Assembly (NCBI RefSeq): GCF_003171515.1
Contig: NC_089391.1
Location: 4,650,001-4,714,000 of the forward strand
Length of the DNA stretch: 64,000 nt
Origin: Pyrenophora tritici-repentis
Lineage: Eukaryota > Ascomycota > Dothideomycetes > Pleosporales > Pleosporaceae
Reading direction: 5' to 3'
A program made the translations under genes and the position numbers. The notes under the pieces were generated by a model. That model saw nothing but the letters and a program-made list of their open reading frames with translations. It made no database searches and was not told where the DNA came from. This document shows positions 11,615 to 23,615 of this stretch, one piece after another. The stretch's first letter is position 1. The number at the start of each line of letters is the position of its first letter.

Positions 11615-13488
11615 TTCGACACCCTACTCCACCAGCATTGCATCGGCGTTTTGTTTTGTCAGCATTTTCGCATTTCGTCATTCTCCACGTTAGCGAGCGA
11701 TGAGTTTAGACACGGACACATGTACGAGGGTGGGTGTCTTCGGCATATCACGATTTCATTATTACACGGCTTGCCCCCCACCACAGATAGACTTCTTTCC
11801 TTATACCTGTTTTGTCGGATCCAATACCCCGCGAAGCCGCATCTGGCAAATCGCAATCTTGTATATGTTCCACTTGTCCTTGATCATCAGGCCCGGACTG
11901 TTGCGAGGGAAGCGCCAGCTTATCTGCAGTTGAGCGTTGATTAGACAGCTTTCCCTCTGCTTAGCGCTTAATTGAAACCCCAATCCACACTTACTTGAGT
12001 CACACGTGTCGTTGAGTTTGCAATTACGAGATGGTTATGCTATGGATAGAGAAATTGTTGGCATGCGTGACGTGATTTGGTACCCCGGTCGTGCAAGCAA
12101 CGAGAATCATTCGCAGGGAACCAGGTATAGGCGCATATGCGATCCCAAGCCCCTGGGAACTCTCGGCCTATTCTTCGTCTCCATACTATCAACCACTGCA
12201 CTTTGTCTCTCTTCCCCGCAGATAAGTTTTGCTTGGTAGACCAACAAAAATGTTTACGAGACGCATCATTCGACCATGACACAAGCATGATTAGTCCTTG
12301 TCCGCATTCCGCTGTCTGGTACCACGCACACTTTGGCTGCGGGGGGTGTCCGTCTCACCTTCAAAGCGAAGATGCGGTGAGAGGGATAGTGAATCCACCC
12401 ACACACAACACACACACGGCCATCACGACGACATGTCTCGGTGAATCACGTCTTGTGTGACCACACCTGGGCAGCTGGCCTGCTATTCCTGTCTCATTGC
12501 ACATTGCGTACGATAAGCCCCCGCCAGCCCATCCAGCACACCAAGCGGCACCAGCGCTAGCCAAACGATGACACAAGGGCCCTGAGTTGCAATTTTGCGG
12601 AGAGGGCGGAACAAGGAAGGAGTCAGAGTGTGGAGAAAGTGGCACACGCAGCAAACAGTGGCGCTGCTTTTTGCTTTGGTGGTTACAGTTCCGAAACCGG
12701 ATGGGGCAGTACATTTAACTGGGTGGATGGAACGACGTTTCCAATTTCCGAGCGCCTCTGGCTGAGCGCTATCCATGGATCCTTGCTGAGAAGTTGCTTA
12801 TCTCTTTGTCCTCACCCCCCCTTTCCCCCCCTCATTGCATTCGCCATGTCCGCCGGGAGCCGACGGTCCTCTTTGCTACACGACGCGATTCGATGACTTG
12901 GCCGATACGCCACAGCGACTGGCCAGTTTGCTTTTTGTCGGGCTTGCAAGCGCGAAACTGGCTACAACCTACCCATCGCTTGTTTCTCAAATTTCTCCCG
13001 CCGGCTGTATTGGCAGGATGATCTTGGGTGCTGCTGGGCATGCACCCCGGACTGGAGCGCAGCAGTGCAACTTACTACTCCACAACGCGTAACCCGTGTT
13101 ATGACGATCTCAACTTTCTGCATGTGCGAATCGGCAGGTCTGGCGGCATCGTCTCCGCGCTGCCTACCTAGGTACTATGTGAAGCGCTAGGTATTTGCGG
13201 CGTTTGATCACTGTCGGCCCGGCAGGCGCGAAGCGAACGCACGCAAATACCGACGTATTTTGTATACGATGTACATCATCATGTTTTGTGATGTAGCTAC
13301 ATGTGAGCGGCCGAACGGTAATACCGAAACACGATAAGCCCTTGCGCTGCAATCAAAGGCGGTTTGCATCGTCTCAGCATATCTAGTATTATTCCTTGTT
13401 GCCATGACTGACTGGCTGCTCATGCGGGCACAAAGAAAGTTCTCGCCGGTACTCAACGCCAATCTGCTCACGTACCTGAGCATCGTGG

Positions 13489-13501
13489 CCCCCCCCCCCC
13501 C
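13489..13501 (+). repeat. Homopolymer run of 13 C
   Basis: Thirteen consecutive C residues in non-coding sequence. Such runs are prone to length error in assembly. Confidence 0.9.
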
Positions 13502-14974
13502 TCTAGACGTCCGTCTAGTGCCCACTTGGCAGATCCTGCCCCTCATTTGGGTCATCCGAAAGTGCAGAGATAACGCATAGCAAAGAGAATATGCCTATCT
13601 CCGTCCCCACCACAGTGTCTCAGCTGACGGAGCATCTCAAGTCAGCCGTGCAACTACGACGCCAACTTAGTCTTTCAGACCACCCCACGCCAACATGACC
13701 TGCGGAGTAAAGACTAATTCTTACCAAGCCATTCCGCCCCTTGCTTGCTGACTCGGCATCCCCGTACAGCAAAGGGCGTCTAGCGAGCTTCTAGAGCCGC
13801 GCATCCAGGCCGCGAATCCATCCTTTGTACCAAAATTGCTTGCTTGTGGGGTCTCCACTCTCCACACTTGGGGCGAGCGGACCTGCCTGACAAGGAAATG
13901 GCGGCGGATGAGGCTGTCGCCGGCGAGTCAAGTAGTCAAACCAAGGCGGATCTGTCGCCAAAAGCGCTCGCGTCGAGGGCTCAAAGTATTGCCGGAAAAA
14001 ATGCACCAGTCAGGGTCGTGGACGGCGCATCGTGGTCCAATCACGTTGGCGCGTGTGCTTCCTCATCAGGCAGAGGTGCCGCCTATCGTGATAACATCTA
14101 GCATAGTCGTATGCTTCATCAGACCCTACCAAGCACTATATCGCAACTTGCATACTCTCGGATCCGACGCGGCTGAAAGGGACATTTCGATGAATGCACA
14201 GACCGTGCTCTCCATCTAATTTACGCAGTTCACGCAGGGGAAGTTGGATTCAACGCCTATATGGAGCAGACTTGATCCGTTCTTGCATCGGGTCAGCCAC
14301 CAGATCGAATGTTCGTCGTATGTTCTTCTGCACGGCAGTCATCCTTGAGACTATTTCTCCGCTATCATAATATCCAACATATACTTTTCAAAGTACTTGT
14401 TGAGTTGCACCGCATACGAGCCCGCAGGATCTGGTACAACAGACATCATTCCATCCCAATCCAATACGGCCTGCCCGTCCGTCCGTCCGTACCGGGCTGG
14501 TGGTTTCCTTTGCCCAAGCGACGGTCGACCAGGTCCACGCCTCAATCTATTTCGCAGATCAAGTCGTGTCTAGACGGCAATATAAGAGATGCTTGTCAGG
14601 GCCCTGCGCAAGGGCGCTGCAACGATGCTTTGCAGCTTTGACCGTTAGTTCACAAGCGGTCCAACGGTCTTTTCACATGCCAAAAAAAGGAACTGAGAAC
14701 ACTCTTCCCGCGATGAGAGACGAGAGTCAGGGCCTTTTCCCATCACCGGCACGGCTCTATTCTCGCTTGGACGATATCTGGTCTGCTGCCACTGGCTAAA
14801 CTCCAAATTTGGTAATCCGCCCCAGCACCTAATTCTACCGAAAACCAAGCCGCGCTGCAAGGAACGCGACACTGGTGTGCATTGTGTGTATCAGCAATCG
14901 CAAGTTTCTAGTAAAGTTACGATCGCAACGACTCGACGATGACGCAGTTGACAAGCCATCTAACGGCTTTTCAC

Positions 14975-15319
14975 ATGGCCACAAGCTTGGTGTCCAAATA
15001 CCTTGTTTTGACAGCTGTCCTCTTGATCCAGCCCGGTCTAGTCCAGCTTATGCGCGTCAACATGGCGCAAGATAGATTTTCACTTGGGCAATGTCAAGCG
15101 ACCGCGCATTGCAGCTATGAAAAAGCTACATTACCTTCGGAGCCGACCGAGTCATGCTCTCCAGACGCTTATCTGCACTATCTTCCGCCGCATAAACGCG
15201 CAACGATACGTATACTTTTAATTTCGACCGGTTATTCATCCGTACAAGGCTGTAGATACGCGACAGACAGTCTGTTTTATCTGTCTGAAGTGGAGCATAG
15301 AGCACGTCGATTAAATTGA
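14975..15319 (+). other. Candidate small secreted open frame (unproven)
   Basis: A 114-codon frame begins with an ATG in good context (CACATGGCC). Its first 25 residues are hydrophobic (MATSLVSKYLVLTAVLLIQ), like a signal peptide or membrane segment, and four cysteines follow. It belongs to no family I recognise and lies in a region where chance frames of this size occur, so it may be spurious. Confidence 0.15.
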
Positions 15320-16030
15320 TGTCTTGGCCTGCTTACGGGCGGCTAACCTTGCAACAGGCTCCCCACGCTACGAGATTATGTTAATGAAGGGACCTCAGAG
15401 AAGATATATCCTGGTATTACTGTACCAAGGTATTTTTGGCATGGCATATGCCTGTTAGTGATCCGACCGTCTCCGGCGGGGTACGGTGATACCTTAATAC
15501 AATGACGCTCTGTGACATGTCAACGCGATACTAGATGCTAATATACGCCGACTTGACGTAGCCAACGAGAAACCACCAAGAAGGCGCAAAGGGCTACGGA
15601 TATTACATGTTTTTGTTGAGAAGACCCGTGTACCTTGGATGCACGTCAGAAGGTAATCATCCATCTTACTGTATACACCTCGGACCTCGAACCACCGGTC
15701 AAGCAAAGCCAAACGCACGGCTCAAACCCAGCACCAACAGCATCAGCAACCGACAAGCCATCCGGCATGTGAAACTCGCAAAAAGAGCAATAACCGTCCA
15801 CCAATTGCCGCATACAACCCCCACGAAAAGTACCACAAGTCATGTCACTCCAGGCCCAGGCCCAAGCCCATGGTCCAAATCAAGCAACACATCCTCCACA
15901 CACCAACACCGCCAAAGCAACAGCCACTTTATTTCCCCAGACGCACACACACACACTACTTACAGAAAAAACATTCCTAGCCGCTGAGCCGCAAACCCAG
16001 GACGGGCATCGCTCGCGCATTGATCCCCCC

Positions 16031-16049
16031 TTTTCCCTTTTCCCTTTTC
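16031..16049 (+). repeat. Short (TTTTCCC) tandem repeat
   Basis: Nearly three copies of the 7-base unit TTTTCCC lie in non-coding sequence. It is a simple repeat with no evident role. Confidence 0.7.
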
Positions 16050-19000
16050 TTGTTCTGCCGCACTACTACGCTCCTGCGGTATCTCGGCCCGGCATAACAA
16101 ACAACGAAAGACACGAGGGCTCGCCGCCACACCCACCCGGACACAAGACAAGGCCGAGCCGACCGGATGAAGTCGTGCCTAGGCGTATTGCCGTTTGGCG
16201 GCTTTTTTATGTTGACTTGGCCCGAGGTACGTACTCTGCCGGTACAAACGAGATACGAGGTACCCTTAACCTACCGGTAGGTAAAACTTAAGATTTCGTT
16301 CCCGTACTGCCGTGTGTTCTGCTCCCAGTCATTTTCACATGTTAATGTTCCGGCACACGAATATACGTGTGTATAGTACATACGGTTTTAGTTACCGGAG
16401 TAGTAGTGCGTGCGGGGATTACGTCTGGCTTTCATTCGACACGTGATACGTATGGGATACGACAGCGACGACAGTAAGCGGTAGTCACATGACATGTCAT
16501 CATCCAGCAGCTAGCTCATCCTTCGTATTCCGCTCGTTTTTCTCCTTAGCTAAGCTCGTCCACACGATGCCAAATCCGCCCCCGTATCTACATACTCGAT
16601 CTGCCGTTCTCTCCACCGGAATTCGGGCTACATGTGATTCCCGAGTCCCCTTGCCTTTGCTAAATTTAGTCGGCATGGCTGGTTGGCTGGCTGACACGAG
16701 CAACATATGTATCCGTAGCCGCGCCACCACCCCGTCGTCTTCGTCAATTGTCTTTGTATTTGTATTTGTGTTTGTGGGGCAGCAGCATAAATATAAAAAA
16801 AGAAAATACAGTAAGCAGCCTCACTCCCATTCTTATCCGCATGCGCATTCGTATCGATCGGAAGATGACAGCAAAAAAAAAGAAGAAGAAAAGTCAGCCG
16901 AGAAGCAAGAGTAAAGGATTACATACTACAAAACTGTGGGGTTAAGAATGGACCGCCCGACCGACCAACCGCCCGACCGACGAACATGGATATGCCTGGT
17001 ACCGGTATACTTACCTACCCTACCCTACGCTACATACGTATTTTGTTTGCTTATGCTCCGGTCGGTCGTGCATGGACCAGAGCAGAAAAGAACATGACAA
17101 ACAACAACTACAAAACCAACACGACTATGTCACTATCGTCTGTGCAAAGCATATGTGTGTGTGTGGAGATGAATGCCAATATCCCCGTATTTCCGATTTT
17201 TTCCGATTTTTTTTCCATGCCCGTGTTGAATTCAGCTGTTTTTTTTTCAAGGATGATGACGCGCTGGATTGAGGATACGCAGGGCAAAAGGTAGGGCGAT
17301 GACAAATTATGGGGTATGGATGGGGGGGACCTTGTAGCGGGTTGGGGTAGGGTAGGGGATGGACCTTGTAAGGTGAGTAGGTTTTGCGGGCTTGGTGTGT
17401 GGCGGCTTTCATGACTAGTGTAGTCTTGTGTATACACATATGGTTTCCAAATGAAGTGAATCATTCTGTTGTACGACCATTGCTCGTGCTTCGTGTTCTG
17501 CTTCTACTTTCCGCAATGAGAAAGGAGTGCGTAGTCACTGTTCTGCCGTGCTTGATCCCGTGTGATTGGATGCAGTCATCGTCGATGACCGAGCATGGTC
17601 ACGGCACCCTTTCAGGAGTTTGATGTATTACCCACAACCACTAATCGTTGTGCGTTCACAAGCTTGACTATTCAAACGACAAGACTACGCGCGTACAGAA
17701 GCGATTATTCAGACAACTTTGTCTTTGTCACTTCGTGGAAAGAAGATATCACACAAGATAAACTCGTGACTAACGACCGTACCTCACCCCCTCATCACCC
17801 CCTAGCCTCGTTCACATACCCGGGCCGCCGTTACTGAGCCGCCGAAAACCCCAAACCATACGCACGACACATGCCCTTCCCAGTCCTTCGGCGACTGAAT
17901 CAGCCCACAGCCAACCTGGCGTCGTACACCACCAACATGCGATCCAATATCACGATCCCCACATCAAGCACTCCAGAGCTTGAAGATCTTAGGTCAGGCG
18001 CGGCTCGGCCCCGGGTGTACTAAACAAGTCATCCGTGCCTTCGCACATGTCCGTCTCCTTCGGGAAGAGATGAACGGTAGCGAGCGGGATTCCTCCTTCC
18101 CCAGTGCGTTTGCGGAGAAGCGTGGGGAATAGCGACATTGCAGACTTCGTGTTTGGTACAATGACCTTCTGTCTTGGGCCCACAGCGAGCCGCTGCTTTG
18201 TTGGCGGAGCCGACGCTATGCGCCCAAGGTTCAGGGGTTTCCTCCTTGAGAACCTGTTGGGTATGTAGAAGGTTTCGATCCTCATCCACCCCCTCGTGTA
18301 GTTCAAGTGGCGGAATAGCGGTGAAGAAGGAGGACCTAGATTTTGTTATTGTACGCGCTCTTCCCGACGAGAGGGTGTCTTGGACATGCGCCCCCGGTAT
18401 GCAGTCCGCGTGGCAAGGCGGCAGTCCGCCCACGGGGCTGTGAAGCCTATTGCGCCTCTGTGGGGTCGCGAGGCATAATTGTGCGAGTGGCTGATTATGC
18501 TAATCGCAATGCCGGTCTCTTATCAGAGTCAGCTGGCCTGATGGTGGTGCCCATTCATCTGCGACGAGTACGTTTGCTCGTATTTCCCCCACGCCCAGGC
18601 CAGCCATCAACCCCGCAGGCCCCAGATTCGCGGAGTAAGAAAGGCATATGTCCAGGAATGTACTGAGTTTTGCCGGTGAGAACCCAGGGCTGTGGGTCGG
18701 GGGTGCTTCCCCGACCCCTGCGTAAGTTTAGTGTGCACCAGAGGCCTAGACGTGACGCATGCACGTGCAGAAGTTCACTCTTCTTGTATTTGCTTTTGTT
18801 CGCTTCTCGGATTGGAATACCGCTAGCGTGACGAGACAAGGTCCAAAACAATGCATGCGGCATGCGATAAATAAGGTATAACGCTGTGCCCGTTTGCCAC
18901 CGGGAGAATAAGCATATGCCTTGGCTAGATCGTGAAATAAGAAGAGTATTGGACCGTGAGGTTGGAACGAATTTCGTTGCTGATGTCAGAGCGCTTGGTG

Positions 19001-19345
19001 TCTGCAGCGGGATTGTGCGGAGACAAGGTGTGGGTGGGTGATCATTCCGGGGTGATGCGTGCCTAATCCCCACACGGCTGAATACTGAAACCTGTGCCGT
19101 GGGCCGTGGGTGCCCTGTTTTATCGGTGTGGATGCAAGATCCGTATCTCAATTGGAAGTTTCATTAGCTAGGGCCCTCGGACGAGAGATGAAGAGCAGCA
19201 TACGAGCACGAGCTTACACCAGACGTAAGCACTGCGCTGCACTGCTCCTCTGATAAGCTCCGGTGTACCGGCATGGCTTGGAACCAGGTCGAATAGCCAG
19301 GCCCAGTCTTGGTATCAATCACGAAGAATCATTCAAGTTTTACGA

Positions 19346-20869
19346 TCAAACCGTGGAAGTTCGTGTTACCTTCTTCTTGTGGCCATCTGCGACAACATCC
19401 AGGCGAGTTCCTGCATCGTTTTCATCCTCGAGGGGTGCTTCATCAATCAACAGCCCCTCAGTGGCGACTTCATCATCTTCAATCCAGCCGTAGAGCTCGT
19501 CGGACTTCGGCTCTTCGGGAGCATTCTCATCCACCTCGGCAAAGTGTCGTTTAAGCGGCCTGGCATGTGTTGGGACAAGCAGAGAAGTTACATCATCCGC
19601 GGCTATGGACATTTCGCAAAGGCCAGTCTGAATCACGTCAGCGAGAGATGACCATAGCGGATATTCGAGTGCATCTGCTTAGATGAAGGGTCCTTAGATG
19701 ATGATCTACTCACGTTTTCAATGGTGAAGGGCACCACATTGCCCACACTCCCTTCATCTGCAAGGGATACGCCATTGGCCTTGACAAGGCCAACGAATCT
19801 GGCTCTTTGCAATTTATCAGCGTCCAACTTTTCGCTGGCCTTTCCGAGTCGAAGCCAGTCTCGGAAGAGCACCAGGCGGGTGGAAACGCCATTCTCCCAT
19901 TCAACCCCTGCCATTGCCGGTACCAACAATGCACGCGAGGCCCCTCTTATGCGTGTGATGGTCTGGCTTGTGACAAGCAGCGCGATGTCGTGCACTGCTG
20001 CAAACTTGGTGAATGTCGCAATCAGCTCGTTGATAATGGCGAATCTGCGTCCTGCAGCCCATCGTGATTGTTCTGTCTTGTTCCTCGCAGTGCGATCATC
20101 TACATTGCGGGGGTATGCGTTATCGACCAGGGTCGCGAGAGAGTCAACCACCACCAAGCTGGTGTTTTGTGGGAGAAAAGCAGCGGGCGGATGTACAAAG
20201 AGTGCCAAGAGGTGGGCAAGTGTTGGCAAAGCCATGTAGTGAAAGTGGCCGCGTACTCGATCTGGAGCTTTATCGGACGGTGAGTCTGGATCGGGTTCAT
20301 CTTGGTGTTCAAGCTTGCCGGCGTATGAGGGTTGAATCTTGTCGGCGTATGAAGTGAGTATCTCCTCAACGCGGTGTTTGACCAACGGCGCACAGGCAGC
20401 ATCTGCACACAATTAGCCCTCGTCTTCAGCACTAATGGAGTGTTGATCCCGAGTGCAACACTTGTACATACCAACCCATATTACTTGTTGCCCCTCGCGC
20501 AGTGCGGAGACTGCGGCCTGTATCCTTGATTCCCTCAGTCACGGTATTTCTGGGCAAGCTGCAATGCGGTCACATTTACCCAAATGCTGTCTTTCCGACA
20601 CCTGACGGGCCGAAGACCTCAGTCACCTTGCCTCGAGTATATCCGCCTGATACATCGTGGCCCGGAAGGCTCAGCGGTGAAAGGACCTTGTCAAGCTGCG
20701 TGATGCCAGTTGATACGGTGCGGGCTCCGCGGGCATGAAGCTTCTGGAGAGCCTGAGAGGCGGAGACAGTGGGCAGTCTATCTACGGCTATATTAGCATT
20801 ACAGCCAGGTTGAGGCATGTGCAATGGCTCACGCGACGTGGGGGAAGGTTGTGCCTCTTCGCTGGTCAT
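19346..20869 (-). CDS. RAD51-paralogue RecA-fold ATPase (Rad55-like)
   Basis: Five exons on the minus strand (20869-20833, 20781-20580, 20524-20472, 20402-19714, 19627-19346) give 420 residues. The N-terminus has a HRLPTVSASQAL segment, then SGGYTRGKVTEVFGPSGVGK with the Walker A at 70-77, and a Walker B VVVDSL with Asp184. These features, with the later VTSQTITR stretch, place it among eukaryotic RAD51 paralogues that help load Rad51 in homologous recombination. Exact orthology (Rad55/Rhp55 versus another paralogue) is not settled by eye. The last exon encodes an acidic tail of about 90 residues rich in Glu and Asp, absent from the core fold. The start is 468 bases from the divergent MOSC gene. 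Confidence 0.8.
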
Positions 20870-21337
20870 GATGTATTGGAGGCAACTCCGCAGGATTCAG
20901 CGGGTCAATTCGGAAGCACAGTGGTCTCGTGATCTCGCGTGTATGCACATTACGTTTCGCGTTTCTCTTCAGTCGTCGTGACGCGTTGTGGTAAAGGCAA
21001 ACAGCTGTGGAGAAGTCGTGTGTGGTAACGCTCAAACTGATGCGCTCATGGCACGATGTCACGCGCACAGGCGAACCGCGGCACATGACTCGCATACTTC
21101 TTCACCTCTTCGTGTTTCCTTCAGCACATTATGTCTGGAAACGTTGATTCCATAGTACCAGTGATCTGTTCTTTCACTCCTGAATAACACACCTGCCTCC
21201 TATGTGTTAGCGCCAACAGAATTCGCTGGGCGTGGAACTTGGCATGTGTTCGCGATAAGAGCCGCATTTTCATCTAGACCTCTGAACTGAACACGCGACA
21301 ATTTCTCTCTCTCGCAGGACGTCTTTGCCTCATCAAC
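20870..21337. promoter_or_regulatory. Shared promoter between the RAD51-paralogue and MOSC genes
   Basis: The two start codons face away from each other across 468 bases, so promoters and leaders of both genes must lie here. I recognise no specific factor site. Confidence 0.6.
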
Positions 21338-22798
21338 ATGGCGGACAACGCTTTCGAGCACATGTACATTACAGCTGCGAGGCTACTTTCGGATGCAGGC
21401 ATTGACATCGCACCTCAGACCCTCCTCATTACGGCATTGGCAGCCATCTCCCCGTTCATAATATTGATTGTCATCGCTGTCGCGCAATCTCCAAAGGCAC
21501 TACCTCCTCCAGCTGGATGTCGGAAACTTGGGCTCCAAGGAACTACTTATTTTGAGGACCAGTACTCGAAGAAGTATGCCAAAGGCGGCGACCCCACTCC
21601 GGCTAAGCCATGGACCGTGAAAGCGCTTTTTGTGTACCCTTTGAAGTCCGCTGCTCCAATCGAGCTGGATAAGAGCAAAATTCTTCTTACAGGCCTAAAG
21701 TACGACCGTCAGTTCACTCTAGCACAGCAAGTCACGAGCCTGCCATCAATGGACGGAAAAGTCACAAGCGAATGGCATTTCATGACCCAACGAAAGTTCC
21801 CCCGTCTTGCTAAAGTTGAGACCGAGATTTGGGTACCAGATCCATCGGCCAGAGATTACAAAGAAGATGGAGAGTGGGTGAAAAGTGATGGTTGTTTGGT
21901 CATTCGATTCCCCTTCTCTCCTGACACCGACTTTTCCATGGAAGGCCTTTTGAACTACGGCAAGATTCTAGCAGCAAGGCTTAGCCGAAAGCCAGAACCG
22001 ATGCTTGAGTTTATGGTACCTTTCAACCCGCCACAGGAGAGAATCAAAAGCAAGGGATACAGGAGCGAGGTTCTGCGTATCTGGAAGGACAACCCAGTTG
22101 CGCTGAATATGAGCTCTGAAATTGATCGTGAGGTTTTTGAGAAGTTGAGATATACTCTTGGAGCCGCGAATCCGATTGCTCTGTTCAGAATTGATACCAA
22201 TGCGTACCGGGAAGTTCATAAGTGCGCCCCGAAGAAGTATGAAGTGGGTTTTCAGACCGTCATTGGAATGCAGGATTCAGTATGTGCAGCCTTTACCAGC
22301 ATGTTTTAAGTCGCTAACAAAAGGCAGTACCCTATTCACATCATCAATATGGCCTCTATCCACGACGTAGCGTCCAAACTTCCCACTGGCAAACCGGAAC
22401 CCGAACACATCTGGCAGCGCCGACACACGCTCCTCGATGCTCTACGCTTCCGCGCAAATATCTATATAACTGGACCTCCTGCCTTTGCCGAAGACGACTG
22501 GAAGAAGGCAAAGCTGACCTCGTCCGATTCCTCGTCGCTAAAGCTCCACATTTCGTGTCGTTCGACGCGCTGCAAATTGCCCAACGTTGATCCTAAGACT
22601 GCTGTAGCCGATCGAAATGAGCCCCTGACTACTTTGAGAAACTACAGGGTTATTGATGCAGGAAGTAAGAATGCGTGTCTGGGTATGCAGGTTACGCCTT
22701 TAGAGGAGGGGTCTGTTGCTGTGGGGGATCAGATTGAAGTGCTAGAGACTGGAGAGCATCTCTTTATCGGGGGAGAGGGGCCGAAAGTTGACGGCTAA
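21338..22798 (+). CDS. Membrane-anchored MOSC-domain (mARC-like) molybdenum protein
   Basis: Exons 21338-22279 and 22328-22798 give 470 residues. The start has good context (CAACATGGC). A hydrophobic helix at about residues 27-51 anchors the N-terminus. Then come a MOSC N-terminal beta-barrel (KALFVYPLKSAAPIEL, GLKYDRQFTL) and a C-terminal MOSC domain (YPIHIINMAS, ALRFRANIYI). The segment STRCKLPNVDP puts Cys396 at the place of the molybdenum-binding cysteine of mARC enzymes. Family members reduce N-hydroxylated compounds with cytochrome b5 at mitochondrial or ER membranes; that role here is inferred. The size is larger than human mARC because of insertions in the first half. The intron (GTATGT donor, CGCTAAC branch) falls just before the conserved YPIH motif. 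Confidence 0.85.
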
Positions 22799-23615
22799 GA
22801 TACGGAAATAGAGGATTGGGGTAATAAATCGAATCCACCGCCTGATTCATACAGGTCAAGCCATGTGATACGCCTCTGAGCGTAAGCGACCTATGTGCAG
22901 TAGGGTAGCGAAATCAAGTGGACTAGAACATATTTTTTGTATCCAGTGGCTGTAATAGAAAGAGCACTCCAGTGCAAAGTTGCGCGTCCCGGTTCGAGAT
23001 GCCTGCAATCGATCATGATGGACTGGAGAAACGAAGTGGCTGCTGCACGATCTTTGCTCTTTCCAGTTCCTGTTGTACAAATTTTCAGCCGCGAAGGGTG
23101 TTTTACCTATAAAACACAACAACATAGCGGTGCAAGCTTCGCCAGAGGCATTTGGAAAGTGTGAGGACGACATGGAGAGCTGAAAGCGGGAAGTAGATTG
23201 GCGTGGCCCCATACAGTCAGCCACCCACAAACACGCCTCGAAAATAACACCACAGGCCGCAGCGACGACATTTAGCACGCTGCTTTCGTTCCTGCGCTCC
23301 TCGAAGCTTGGCCCCCAGCCAGTGATTTCCGGGGTCGCTCCTGCTTCTCTGCACGACCTCACACATCCTTGGTGTCTTGGCATCAGCCTTAAACCACCAT
23401 TACGGCTGATTCTGCGTCTTTCTTTTTCTCAGCTCGGCTGTACGTTAGTGTAAACGCCAATTTTGACTGTCGCATAGCCATTTTAGGTGTAAACACACAG
23501 AAGGCTGCAGATAGTCTCGACTAGGTCAAGTCAGCTGGAGTCTTGGATGTTCGAACCAGGCTGATACTCCCAACACGACTTTCATCCTCAGTCTCGTAAT
23601 CGACGTTAGTTCAGC
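22799..23615. other. Intergenic, no gene recognised
   Basis: Contains the MOSC gene 3' UTR and the promoter of the HeLo-GTPase gene. A minus-strand open frame at 22856-23383 has no ATG start of note and no known motif. I checked a GGTTCGA-like box near 22991 for a tRNA and found no matching stems. Confidence 0.5.

Larger units (their letters stand above)
11615..19345. other. Long gene-free interval
   Basis: Nearly 8 kb between creA and the RAD51-paralogue gene shows no recognisable protein, RNA gene or transposon. Open frames are mostly below 130 codons. A 198-codon minus-strand frame at 18555-19151 has no ATG start and no known motif. Simple sequence is present: a run of 13 C at 13489-13501, (TTTTCCC) repeats at 16031-16049, and CA-, GT- and A-rich tracts between 15.8 and 17.3 kb. 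The first few hundred bases are probably the creA 3' UTR. Confidence 0.5.

Noticed and set aside
11996..12008. TGAGTCA next to CACGTG as a regulatory module
   Set aside because: Both sites are real in sequence but no gene start lies nearby, so a role cannot be supported.
18555..19151. 198-codon minus-strand frame
   Set aside because: It opens with TTG rather than ATG and its sequence resembles no family.
22980..23010. GGTTCGA box as a possible tRNA T-loop
   Set aside because: The flanking bases do not pair into a T-stem and no acceptor or anticodon stem fits.
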